A stretch of 64,000 nt of DNA, from the NCBI GenBank assembly GCA_025738555.1, contig JAOVFP010000003.1, positions 3,162,001 to 3,226,000 on the forward strand, given 5' to 3'. The position numbers and the translations under genes are program-made. The notes beneath the pieces are model-generated. The model was not told the DNA's origin. It did no database searches and was given only the letters and a program-made list of their open reading frames with translations. The stretch comes from Cyathus striatus (Eukaryota > Basidiomycota > Agaricomycetes > Agaricales > Nidulariaceae). This document shows, piece by piece, positions 35,321 through 47,500 of this stretch (its first letter is position 1; each line of letters starts with the position of its first letter).

Positions 35321-38300
35321 ATGGCCACTCACTGCACACATCTCGACCAGCTCGCTCGTTTACACCCCCCTCGTATATCTCAGTCAGTTCATAGAGAAGA
35401 ATGTACTCAGTGCTTTGACAATCAGGTCGGTCGATCGATATCAGGCTCGTGGATCGCTTGCTGACGTTTCACGCTGAATTCGTAACTTTGAATCTAGGAC
35501 AACTCACTTGGAGTGGATGTTTGCTTGACCTGTTTTAATGGAGGATGCCTGGATTCAAATCGTCACCATGCTAAGACGCATGTGCAGAAGTCGGGCCACG
35601 TCTTCACTCTGAACGTGAAGAGAAAACCTAAGTCTAATGGCCAGAGGGTGAGTAACCTGTTTTTCTATTCAGTTTTGTACGTAATTTGAATGGCCAAAAG
35701 ACAGAAGATGAAGAGCCACCTGCTAAAATGAAGAAGCTCGCTATTGTAGAGGAGAGAGAAGAGGACAAGTACGAGCACTTTACTGTGGTCAAGTGCTGGA
35801 AGTGCGATCCAGAACGGGGGCTCGAGGTACCATCTGCATCTAAGGACCCCAAGGTGTGTTATTTTAAGTTAGAGCTATGGTCAGCTTCGTTCTGACTAGA
35901 TAACGCGTATAGGTCAAGGCCTTGAGTGAAGGTGTCATGGCCTCCCTCTCTTCTGCCCGCCAGTCCGAAGTCAAGGCTTGGGAAGAAGAAATTACACCTT
36001 GCGAGCACACTCTCATGCTGGAGCAGTTCTCCACGGGGCATATCGCAGCTAGCGGTCAGTATATATATTCGCCGCTACATTACTTATCGCTAATCGTACG
36101 CGTCACCTACAGGTCTAGCGCATTGCGCTTCATGTTCGCTCACGGAGAACCTCTGGCTCTGTCTCACCTGCGGGTCATTGGGATGCGGACGACAACAGTT
36201 CGGCGGCGTTGGTGGAAATGGACACGGTCTCCAACATTATGAAGACACCAAGCATCCAATTAGTGTCAAATTGGGAACTATTACTCCAGAAGGTGGTGCA
36301 GGTATGTCTAGAGCAATATTGTACTGTCTTCAGCCTGACTCAAAGAATCCTTTAGATATCTACTGCTATATGTGCAATGACGCGAAAACGGACCCCAATC
36401 TATCTCGTCACCTCGCAGCCTTTGGCATCAATGTTCAAACCCTTACAAAAACGGAGAAGAGCATGACTGAGCTGGCAAGTCGCATCATTTGATCATATTG
36501 CGTTGGTATTGACACCCACTTTCGTAGCAAATCGAGCAAAACCTGAAATACGACTTTTCTCTCACAAGCGAGGATGGCAAGGCCCTCGAGCCCGTTTTCG
36601 GACCTGGTCTCACTGGGCTCTCGAATCTCGGCAACAGGTATTCGCTCTTTCAACCATCTTTCGCGTTCCTTTCCTAAATGCTGACGCTCACAATACAGCT
36701 GCTACATGGCATCTGTCCTTCAAACTCTCTTCTCCCTCCCAGCCTTCCAAAGACGATACGGCACTCTCGCTCAGACTCATTTCCTTGCCTGCACCCAACC
36801 CCTCCCTGCCGACTGCGTTGAGTGCCAGATGCATAAGATCGCAGACGGCCTCCTCAGCGGGCGTTACTCCCATCCGGCGAATTACGCCGCTTCACACACT
36901 GCCACGGCGCTTCAATCGCCTCCTCCGGAGACACTGCATCATCCTAGCCCCACGCCTGTATTTCAAGAGGGCATAAAGCCGACCGGATTCAAAGCTCTCA
37001 TTGGGAAAGGTCATGAAGAGTTCTCCACGATGAGGCAGCAGGACTCTGAGGAGTTCCTCACGCATCTGATTACTGTTCTCCGCAGGGATATGCATAAAAA
37101 CAAGGATCGCATTGATGAGGGTAAGTTTGGCGGCTCTCTTTCCTCTTACAGTTTTAGTGAATATTCCGTACTAGATCCAACGCAAATTTTCAGTTATGCC
37201 TTGGAACAACGTCTTCAGTGCTCCGAATGCGGAAAGGTCAGCTACAGGACCGATAACACGGATGTTCTCTCCGTTGCGGTCCCTGCGAATGAGAAAGGCA
37301 AGGACGCTGATGGCAAGACCTTGTATGAGGATGTACAACTCACGAGTTGCCTTGAGAACCTTATGGCGCCGGAGCAGCTGGAGTACTCGTGTCCAAGCTG
37401 CGCCAAGGGCGTGGAGGCATTGAAGTAAGACATTGAACGATTTGAGCATATATGCATGCTGATAGTTCAACTTGCAGGCAAACGAAGCTTGCAAGCTTCC
37501 CTGAGGTGCTTGTGATCCATGCGAAGAAGTTCCAGCTAGTGAACTGGGTTCCTGCAAAGCTTGGTATGTCCAAATACTAAACCTCAATGCTTTTCTGACT
37601 TTACCGTGTAGATATTCCTCTTATACTTCCGGAGAACGACGAGCTTGTGTTCACTGAGGAACACATCGGCCATGGTTTGCAACCTGGTGAGGAAGAGCTC
37701 CCCAAGGATGCCCCAGGTGCGTCGACTGTTTATCACCTATGCCTTTACTCATAACTAGTTTAGCTGCCGCTGCCGCGCCACAGTTCAATGCCGAGGCGAT
37801 GTCCCAGCTGGAGGGTATGGGCTTCCCCACTGTTCGGTGCCAGAAAGCTCTTTTAGCAACGGGGAATAGCAATGCTGAGGCTGCGATGGAATGGTTGTTC
37901 GCTCATATGGATGATCCAGGTTCGTTTCCTTTCTCGTTGGCGGTGTTGATGTACTGACTTTCGTTACAGATATCGATGCCCCTATTCAAATTTCAACTGC
38001 TTCCGGTGCAGCAGAACCTTCCCAGGAACAAATTGCAATGCTAGCTGATATGGGATTCACCCCTTCTCAAGCGCAGAAGGCTCTACGCGAAACTGTAAGT
38101 CATCATACTTTCCCTCCTGTCTGTCCATTCTTTTTACCTTCTCTTGCCAACAGGGCGGAAATGCTGAGCGTGCTGTTGAATGGCTCTTTAGCCATCCCGA
38201 CGATACCGGGGAGGAGAATGCCTCGTCGTCGGATGCTCCCACCTCTGCTTCTGAGGTGCCTGGCTCGAAGGCTACTCCCGCGAGATTCAAGCTCCACGCA

Positions 38301-38468
38301 TTTATTTCTCACAAAGGCCCTTCTGTCCATTCTGGTCATTATGTCGCACACATCCGTGAGGGTGAGGACTGGGTCTTGTTCAATGATGAGAAAGTCGTGA
38401 AAGCGGATGCGGAGAGTGTGAGAGACTTGAAGAGGCTGGCTTATTTGTACGTTTTCGAGCGTGTTTAG
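35321..38468 (+). CDS. Ubiquitin carboxyl-terminal hydrolase, UBP14 / isopeptidase T type
   Basis: A multi-exon gene encoding about 780 residues. It starts MATHCTHLDQLARLHPP with an N-terminal zinc-finger-like region. A UBP zinc finger follows (CEHTLMLEQF, AHCASCSLTENLWLCLTCG, GCGRQQFGGVGGNGHGLQHY). The catalytic Cys box LTGLSNLGNSCYMASVLQ is split by an intron between G-N-S and C. Then come QQDSEEFLTHLI, a CxxC pair (QRLQCSECGK with YSCPSC), and two UBA domains (about 37780-37915 and 38030-38195). The His box reads LHAFISHKGPSVHSGHYVAHI, then WVLFNDEKV. This family disassembles free unanchored polyubiquitin chains to recycle ubiquitin. All expected motifs are present and the frame is maintained through introns, so I regard it as intact. 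Confidence 0.92.
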
Positions 38469-39179
38469 TTGGAGGAATGAAGAAAAGTAGATGAATTGTA
38501 TGTACTACATATGCTGTATAACACGTTGGCAATGAACCCCATGATGTACTGTATAATAACATTGAGCTTTACTTTGGTTGGTAGGTATACATTATCTATG
38601 TGACGGTGTTAACTAGGCAAATCGATGAGAATTCGGTGCTTGCTATTGATTGGTTGCCGGGCACCCATACAAATGTCTCGTATTCTTCGTCGCCTTTATT
38701 ACATACCAATCAGAGTCATTCCTCGTATTTATTAATCCTGGAACTCGGAGTTTCATCTTGAGGTATGTTCTCGTTCGCCAGTGAATAGTTTGAGTTCACA
38801 TGACAACTTCTTCGTAGACGTTGAATGTTCAAGAACTGCAAGTTGACTGCGAGGGTGGAAAGGTGGATTAGGATTCAGAGTCCACTTTGGCGTTGTTGCA
38901 TTTGAAAAATACATGTCTAATACCTGTATCCTCATGAGCAAAGTCAAAAAATTGTATTCTGTAGGCTGTAGCACATACCTGCATCGCCTTCCAGAGTGAC
39001 AGTATCACCAACTTGTTGTGTCTGTTGTGAGCTAAAGCTTGACCATTGCACCGCTGCCTACATCCCATCACTCCTCGCGAGAGAAGACGGATCACACTGC
39101 ACAGGCCATAGCGAGCGCTAAACCTGTAGAGTGATGATAGCGATCAGGCAAAGGATGCGTAGAGGTTGGAATTACTGAC
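38469..39179. other. Intergenic / possible 3' part of a minus-strand gene
   Basis: No gene identified with confidence. Frames on the minus strand near 38868-39095 are open, but no domain is recognised. Confidence 0.35.
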
Positions 39180-39410
39180 CATCATGATATGTCCTGTCGC
39201 AAAATACTCAGCCATTCGAGTTTTCTCGAAGCAGTCCTTGACCTCGAACTGACGAGCTGAAGATTCAAGAGAGAGACGTGATAAGGCCTTCATCATCTAG
39301 TCAGAACGGGCTTGGAGATGGATATATAGAGAAAATGCCTACTATAGGGTCCTCATATGCAGGTGGTATGTCCTCGCTCCATTTAGGATAGCACTTTCAT
39401 GCTGAGAGAA
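39180..39410 (-). CDS. Possible small multi-exon protein of unknown function
   Basis: On the minus strand a reading KWSEDIPPAYEDPI is followed by an intron of about 50 bp (gtaggc...ctag). The next exon is 39180-39296, starting MMKALSRLSLESSARQF and continuing to KTRMAEYFATGHIMM, with a good donor (gtcagt) after it. The residue composition is like a real protein and the splice signals are good. I do not recognise the family, and start and end are uncertain. Confidence 0.3.
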
Positions 39411-40206
39411 AGTCTGAGAAGTGATGAAAAGTGGTCGAGAGTGTCGGGAGAGTGAGAGCAGAATACTCGGTGTCACACGTGTCAACATGACATGTGACAC
39501 TGTGACTTTGCCTTGCTTCTACCTCAACGTTTTTTCCTCAGGCTTCATTCAGTAATGTTGTTCTCACTGCATGGAAGGACGTGGCGGAGAGAGTTAGGAG
39601 GGACGTTGAAGATATTTTCGAGGGGTTTGTATTTTGTTCTTTTCAATTGCATATACTTAGTGGGTGCTGATGATCTGATAGAGTAAGTATCGTTGAAAAC
39701 GCAATTAGCAGATGTCTTTCTGCGAATGCATTTTCGATGTTTGAAGAGAGGTTGGGCAAGTAGATTAAGAGTGCGGAGGCTGATGTTTGTAGATGCCCGG
39801 CTTGTTAAGTGTATTATACTACTTTAGTTGTATATTGTTATTGCATTTGAGGAATATTTGAAATGCTTTCAACTCTTCAAAGCTTCAAGTTTCAGATGTG
39901 ACTGCAGCAGTCATGCTACGGACAAACCATTCATATATACTGCTAAATATTAAGAAACATATCGTTTGCTAATAGTTTATTTTACCTAGCTATACGGAGT
40001 GTACTTGCTGTCTGGCGGACAGCAGTGACTTGGCTTATTACCTCGTCGCAACTTGGTGTAATTAGACCTGTTAAATAAAGCACATATTCACGAATTAGAA
40101 GTTCATTAACAAGAGTTTATGAAACGGGTATACATGTACGTAAAGAGCCTAGCAGGCTAGAGGGATCGTAACGAGGGACAAGGAAGGACACTGGCAAGAG
40201 CCTCTA
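39411..40206. other. Intergenic with possible coding debris
   Basis: Around 39550-39760 a plus-strand frame reads TAWKDVAERVRRDVEDIF. After a short intron-like gap it continues SIVENAISRCLSANAFSMFEE and then stops. This may be a relic of an unknown gene. A near-palindrome tgtcacacgtgtcaacatga continuing to catgtgacac lies at about 39470-39500. Otherwise nothing is seen. Confidence 0.3.
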
Positions 40207-40969
40207 CTACATTATGACACAGCAGGAGTTTTTCTGAGAGAACCATTAACAATACATCAGTGCTCGATTCACAGAAAGAAGTACCTTCTTGGCAGTCTTG
40301 TAGAACATCTTGGTCTGTGTCGACAATGCACCGGATCGTTCTACCAAGTTGTCGAGATTCTCTCCTCGCTGCAGAACAGACTCGATGGTTTTGTGCTACG
40401 GGAGATGCAGTTTTCAGGATAACCGTATTGATCAAGGAGAGGAAGACTCACGAGGACAATATTGGTCTCATCTAGTTCCTGTTGGACTCGCATAATGGGA
40501 TCAGCCTGTCTCGGGTCTTGATATTTCTGGACGTATGTGGAAATCTCGGGGAATGAGATAGAGCCAGGGTTGCTGAAGGATGACTGAGGAATCTTTGCTA
40601 TGAAATCATCCAGTACTTTAGTCAAGAGAGAGAAAGCAGGCCGGACAGGATATTCCTGGTCAGTGATTATGACGCCTGAATGAATGATTTCAGAAAGTGG
40701 GAAAAATGACAATACACGACATGAGGCCTACCAGCAAGCTGTTCTGCACCTCCCCGATTGTAGACACGGGCAGTGTAGATGTTTTCCTGCACGGACTGTC
40801 GCTGACCTCGGGGCGTGCGTTCGGCTACGGTCTTGGAAAGGAAGGATATCATCTCTCCCGCAGTTCCTCGCTGATAAAATGAGAAGGAGGATAGGTCATT
40901 TGCGCTGCTGAGAACGACGGCTTGTCCAGAAGGTGGAGAAAGGATGACGGAGATGGAGTAGATCTTCAT
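40207..40969 (-). CDS. YKT6: YKT6, prenylated longin R-SNARE
   Basis: I place four exons. The longin domain starts [18 protein letters not shown] and runs through [18 protein letters not shown]. The next exons continue [18 protein letters not shown] and [22 protein letters not shown], then the SNARE motif [20 protein letters not shown]. The last exon is KNSCCVIM: a CaaX box (CVIM) preceded by a second cysteine, the doubly lipidated tail typical of YKT6. The protein acts in ER-Golgi, vacuolar and autophagic membrane fusion. I chose 40969 because the family starts MKIY; an in-frame ATG five codons upstream (40984) also exists. Length is about 200 residues, normal for the family. Confidence 0.93.
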
Positions 40970-41130
40970 GTCAAACAGGAGCAAAAACAGGAGTAGGAGC
41001 AGGAACAGGAGCAGGAGGCGGTATGGAGGAATGAAGGAAAGGAGTGGGATATATTTATGTATATACGTGTTACCACGTGAATAACAGCTCTAGATGCGCA
41101 GCACCCAAATTCTAAAGATAAAGGGAACAA

Positions 41131-41830
41131 CTTGAAATGCAAAGAGGAAGAGAACCGGGAGCTGGCACACGATGAAATTTGAGATGATTTCGCCCTTATT
41201 GACGCATGGAATTCAGCAATGGAGGAATACGAGGCATATGATGGGCCGGATAAAGGATGGAAAAAGGAGCTCGTTCACAAATCTCTTCTGTACTGTGTCC
41301 TGTTGCTTTGAAAATGTCAGAGAACCTAACATTTTTTAAGCAGATGGTATAACAATCCTCCAGCAAAAATAGCAAATACGTCGACTACTTCCACTGAGAA
41401 TAATGTTGAAACGAATGGGACGACATCAATGGAAGGAAAAGCAGCGGAGGACGATTCGCAACCTTCGACACTTTCGTGCCCACTCACGATCCATCTTTGA
41501 ATCAAGGTCCAGGAAAAACCCCTGTGCACTCTGCAGATGAAAGTTACATCCCTCTAGAGGGTATTGGCACGCCGGTAAGCCGGGATGAGGCATTTAAGAA
41601 TGCTCTCAACGCGACATACTGGGCAGGGTACTGGACGGCTATGTCACGGTATATCTATTGTTACCGTAACTAAACAACTCCCATTCAATTTTCAATGCCA
41701 AGGACGTTCTTCGCAAAAACAGTCCACATATAAAGATGCTGAAAAACTGTGTGAGGACGAAGGTGAAAATAAAGAATTAGAAGACGAGGAGGTCAAAGTG
41801 GAAGATGAGTTTGTATCTACACAGCGGTAA
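41131..41830 (+). pseudogene. SMN (survival motor neuron)-like gene, decayed
   Basis: The Gemin2-binding region reads ELAHDEI-stop-DDFALIDAWNSAMEEY, where a TGA (about 41189) stands for the expected TGG of the EIWDD motif. After an intron, WYNNPPAK continues in frame to DDSQP. The frame must then shift to read FDTFVPTHDPSLNQGPGK. The oligomerisation YG-box (KNALNATYWAGYWTAM) is intact, and the tail ends EDEFVSTQR. The normal 5' exon is not found upstream. SMN assembles Sm cores onto snRNAs. The stop, frameshift and lost 5' end indicate a 5'-truncated pseudogene, so a functional copy would be expected elsewhere in the genome. Confidence 0.7.
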
Positions 41831-42451
41831 AGTGGTCGTCATTTAGGATTAGTGATACAGTGGGTTTAGCGAGGACGCTTGTACGCTTCGACTTAGTCAT
41901 TTGTCCTCATGAAGGAACATGTACATGGTTTTTAAAATTATACGTAGTTCGTAAGAAGCCAAAATATGTCCTAAGGTTTATCTTACCGTTCGGAAAGTAC
42001 TGTGAGTTCACCTTTTCTGCGCTGAATCATTCAAACGGAATTGTTACTATTATGATGTTATCACTAATTCAAACACATTGAAGAAAACATTCATCGTAAA
42101 ACAGAATACACTGGTCATCAAAGGGCAATCTCCACGTCTAGTCTTACTCAACTGTGAATCTGCAGGGCCGTTCTGGCTGGCTCTGGACCAACTCCGTAAG
42201 CATCTAATTACCAACGTATTTTCTGTAGGTCCATTATTATTTAGCAAGTGATTTGGAGTATACTTACACCAAAACACACCTACCTTGCAAAGTACTGCTG
42301 ATGATAAAGATCATTCGGAATTCCTATTTATAGTATTATATGTTGTAAGTTTCAAAAATACCACATCTAATTTTGATAACCAAGGTCCCGAGGCATATTA
42401 TGGCTAAGCGAAGAATGGGCGCGGGATGTAGGTCCCGTTATCAGACACTAC
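41831..42451. other. Intergenic before the nested mobile elements
   Basis: No gene is recognised. The words aggtcccgttatcaga just before the element (42430) resemble aggtcccgttatcgga just after it (54014), hinting at older repeat DNA around the insertion. Confidence 0.4.
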
Positions 42452-43053
42452 TACAGTCGAACTTGTCTTAACCCATAGGGGTCCGTGGACATAAAAACCT
42501 ATGGGTTACTCTGGGTTATGGGCTGCTACGATACAGAGCTGCTTACGTAATATGACTTCTGCTATATACAAAGATTGATTACATAATTAAAATTGCTACT
42601 TATGGAATTGTGTAATTCACACCCAAAGCTCGCAAGGCTATGCTCAACCTTTCTGGTATAGGGTGCAATGACATTCAAGAGGTACTTTGACCTTTACAGG
42701 GTCTGCCTCATGACTTTGAGAGGGGTTTAAATCATACTAGTGATAGCACAACGATAGAAATGTGCTGGGGTACCGTACAGTGTCAGTACAGAATAGAATG
42801 TAGCTACTTTCATATATTCGGTAGAAACCACTTACTATTACGCCTGGCTACATTAAATATAAATATCAAATAAAATGATAGATATTGATTGGATAGTGAT
42901 AGAAATGCAATGTAAGCGTTTCAGACACTGATGGACCTGACCCAAAGCCTGACCTAAAGCGTGACACGGAAGCATAAATTATGTCATATTTCCTTTTTAG
43001 GACGCAAGTATGGGTTACAGATCTCTCTCAAACCTATGGTCTATAGGGTATCA

Positions 43054-44512
43054 CAAGCTTTACACCCGTGCTCCGCTACGGGTATGGGAGCCTGTCGGCT
43101 CCCTCCTCCGCTCCACACAGATGACAGCTTGCTGTGGGGCTGCGCCCCCCAGACCCCCTGCTTCTTCATCCCAGTTCTTTTAGCTGAGGGGCTATGCCCC
43201 CAGACCCCTGCTTTTTTCTTCTTGGGGGGTTGCACCCCCCAAACTCCCTGCTAACCCATGAGGCATATATCTACCCATGTATTTTATATCTACACCCGTG
43301 TAGTTTATATCTACACCCGTGTAGTTTATATCTACACCCGTGTAGTTTATATCTACACCCGTGTAGTTTATATCTACACCCATGTAGTTTATATCTATAC
43401 CCGTGTAGTTTATATCTACACCCGTGTAGTTTATATCTACACCTGTGTAGTTTAGTCTTCACTATTTTCATTCCCTTCAACATTCTAAATATATTTTAAT
43501 GAATACTCCTATTTCTTTTCATTACATTCAAATTATGCACCTCAAACATTACCATATCCATTGTAAATTACTACAACACCCATTTAATCAATATTATTTT
43601 ACTCATTATAGTGCTATTGTTATTCACATAAATTTACACATTTAATTGTCCTATTAAATCCATAAGGGGGAAGAGATTACACCACCCATGTAGTTTATAG
43701 TTTATATCTATACACATCCATCCACATTGATCACCCATGTAGATATATACCACTCTTATTCTTCACTAATTTAATTCCCTCCCAAACATTATCAATTTCA
43801 CTATTAATTACTACAGTCATGATATATCACCCATGTGGTACATATTATATTTTATAGCCCATTCTTTGCCCTTCACAGCAGAGTCTTCCTGAATATCACA
43901 CCCATCACCAAAAACATATAAATTACATCACAAATATATTGAAATCAATGTTCCTCAACATCACTCCCAGTATTCACATCAATTACACACATATTATACA
44001 CTGACCACTAAATATTCTCATCATCAATTGCTGAAAATCAACAAAAACTACACATTACCCACTATAAATTACTACACCATCCATCAAATACATCATAATT
44101 TATCAATTGTACTCCCATTCTTATTCACATAAATATACTTATTTAATTGTCCTACCAATCCCTAGGGGGGAACACATTCCAGCACAATATAATTACAGTA
44201 AACAGCAAATCACAACACCTCAAACTCATAAATACACTATAAATCACTACAGCAGTCACCAAATATTCCATAATTATTATATATTTATAGTCCCATTAAT
44301 ATCCACAAATATGTACTGTATTATTGTCCTGTTAAAACTCAAGGGGGGAGGGGGGGAAAGGGAAATGAAGTCCCAGCAGCAGAATTTCGTGCATCAGTGC
44401 AGCCATCAATTAGCCATTGTGGCGTGCACATTGCTTAGTAAAATTAATAAGCAATTATTCACACGGTCCTATTTATGGGCAAATTCCCAGGCCTTCTCTC
44501 TTTCTATTTAGA
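43054..44512 (-). mobile_element. Helitron unit C (non-autonomous, 1.46 kb)
   Basis: On the minus strand it starts TC (44512-44511, tctaaatagaaagagagaag) and ends with a hairpin (acccgt-agcggagc-acgggt) followed about ten bases later by CTTG at 43054. The next host base is T, and the host base before the array's 5' end is A, as for Helitron insertion at A|T. Inside are a 21-bp minisatellite near the 3' end and stretches shared with unit A (about 44100-44440 versus 53250-53570). No coding frame is present. Confidence 0.75.
43268..43455. repeat. 21-bp minisatellite in Helitron unit C
   Basis: About nine near-identical copies of tagtttatatctacacccgtg, just inside the GC-rich 3' block of unit C. 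Confidence 0.95.
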
Positions 44513-47500
44513 CAAGCCTTACACCCGTGCTCCGCTATGGGAACAGGAGCCTGTCGGCTCCCTCCTCCACTCCACACGAATGACGGCTTGCTGTGGGGCT
44601 GCGCCCCCCAGACCCCCCACTTCTTAATCCCAGTCCTTTACACTGAGGGGCTGCACCCCCAGACCCCCCCTTTTTTTCTTCTTGGGGGGTTGCACCCCCC
44701 AAACCCCCTGCTTAATATATTAACTTATTTATTCTTTTTTCAATTCATTACTTATTTTAAAAATATATATATCAATATAAATATAGTACACTACTAAACA
44801 CTACTAAAATCTTATCTACAATATCTACAACATACTAAAGTAACACTTCAGGATACACTATATTCTTTGTTACAGCTTCTTCACTCCTAGCATCCCAAAT
44901 CACCTTCATTTTGTGAACAGATCGAACTCGAGACACTCCAACATAAAACTGCCCATGTGTAAACACTCCATTCCGAAGGTCCAATCCAACATGTGAAACT
45001 GACTGTCCTTGTGCCTTATTGATCGTCATCGCAAATGCAAGTCGAACAGGGAACTGGTGTCAACAAAACCAGAAAGGAACTTGAGAAGATGATGGTTCAA
45101 GCTTCATCCGTGGTATAAACACCCGACTTCCTCTCCTGTCCCCAGTTAACAGTCGAACTTCCAACACTCGGTTCCGTATCCCTGTAATCACTCCATGGCT
45201 TCCATTGCACACTCCATCAGAAACACTCAGGTTTCGAAGTACCATCACAGGACATCCTATCTTCAACTCCAAGTGTGCCAGTGGTAATCCAGAGCAGTTG
45301 ATTGTGTTCAGGTACTCCACAGGGTAAAGAAGTTCCCCATCATACCGTTGATCATCTGGAAGTGTATCTGCACTGTGCAGTGATGTTGCCTCCCCAGGGA
45401 ATGAAGACAGAATTTGAGAGTTCAGAGCATCCACATCATCATTCCGACTTGACAGAATTGTTCGCTCAGCATAGTAATCATCACCATGTCCTTCAGCTGA
45501 TGAAAGTCCAGGGTAGATAGTTGAAATCAGTGACTCCACAGTATTTGAAGTGCACTTGAAGTGGTTTGGAATTGAAATCTCCTCATTAGTAGTGTGCTCT
45601 CCATGACCCACAGCCAGTTGCCATGCAGCAAAATCTTGCTCATCTGCATCCTCCACATTCAGTCGCATGTTATGTCGCAAGTGAATTACAGTAATGTCTG
45701 CCCAAAGATCAGATCTCTGAAGGCATGCTGACACAATCTGAGCTTGGTTTCCTCGTACAACCACAGGAAGGATTTGTTGCCAGTCTCCACCATACACCAC
45801 AGTGCATCCTCCAAATGGTTGATGAGAACGACGAAGGTCTTTGAAAGTGTGACTAACTGCCTCATGTATATGTCGGTGCTGCATTGGTGCCTCATCCCAA
45901 AACACTGCATCAGCCTTCTCAATCAGCCCAGCAAGATCAGACCCCCGTGCAATATTGCACATTGATGTCTCATTGATGTCAATTGGTATCTTGAACACAG
46001 AGTGAGCTGTTCGCCCTCCAATAATCAGAAGAGCAGCAATTCCTGATGATGCAACAACAATCACTATCTTTCCCTCCCCCCGAAGGTAATAGCATAGTGT
46101 GTTGTACACATAGGTCTTTCCTGTTCCTCCAGGGCCATGCAAGAAGAAGAGCTCCCCAGATTTAGACTCAATGGCCTGCACTATCTGATCAAAGGCTGCT
46201 CGCTGCTCCTCATTCAAAGTTGCCAGTTGCTCCTGACCCAAAGCATGCTGTTCCACTACATCATATGCAGTGTATACTGCAATCAATGGATTGTTTGTCT
46301 GGTCTTCCCTCCTGTTGTTAGCTTGCTGCTCCTGTTCATGCCAGTTTTCTGTTGGTAGTGGTAGTGGCATATCTATCCATTGTGACAGAGACTTGCCAGA
46401 GCTGATTAGAAATTTATCAATCAGATACAGCCCATAATCATAGATTTGTTCCTCTGTAGGATCTGCAAGATCAAGGTGTGTTCGAATGATGTGTCCCAGA
46501 TCATCACAAATGTGTTCCTTAAATTCATTCCAGAGTCCCACATAATCCACAGGTCCACAGTCTCGAAGAATTGTTCCAAACAGGCTGCACAGCTGATAAC
46601 CTGTCTTCATTTGAGCTGCATCTCGCAAACACTCTCGCCATTCGCCATCATCCTGCAGAAGACCTAAGGCCAGACATGCCTCTCTAAATGTACGATGCAC
46701 AACTCCATCAACTGTTTGCAAGTCTGCAAAGGATTTTGCACCCTTGACCACTGTCAGCAATGTTCGCAAGTAGAATCGCTCTCCAGCATTTGGATGAACA
46801 AAGTATGTTCGTCCAATGGCAAATCCTCGCTTACGAACAGTCCATGTGCACTCAGTTGTATTCCACACAAAGGTATTGGGCATGTCCTGGTACAGAACCT
46901 CCTGTGCTGCTGGGTATTGAATGTTGGCCTTAAAGTAAGCAGTAAGAGTTGTATCTTGTGTTGATGCATGCTCCAACACCTCCTGCACATCTTCAGCATT
47001 CTGATCATATATAACAGACTGCTCATTTGGAAGATGAATTGACAGCCGAACCACATTTGGAACCTCTTCATGCAATTTAAATGCAAACAGTCACCACAGA
47101 GCCTCACAGGGAGAGACATACTGAGCATCAAAGAATGTCTTCATCTCATTCAGTTCCTGTGAAAACTCCACTGTAGCACGATCATGGCCTTTGAAAATGT
47201 ACTTGTAAATGTACTTGATGGCCTTGATTGATGCAATGCATTCAACATTAATGTGGCACCTGTACTTCCATGACAGGTATCGATTGTATGGCACAACCCA
47301 GCAGTTATTCACTGGGGTCCCATCCCTGGTCATGGGCTGAAATCTTGTGATTTCCCTCCTTCTCAGAACAGAATATGAATCATCTGTGATGATGGTCTCA
47401 TCCCGATAAGCCTTTGGAAATCCCTTTGAGCACTTGCCACCCTCCATGCATGACTGATTGCTGCCAGGACCACAGGGTTTGTGAATCATGGTTCTCATAA

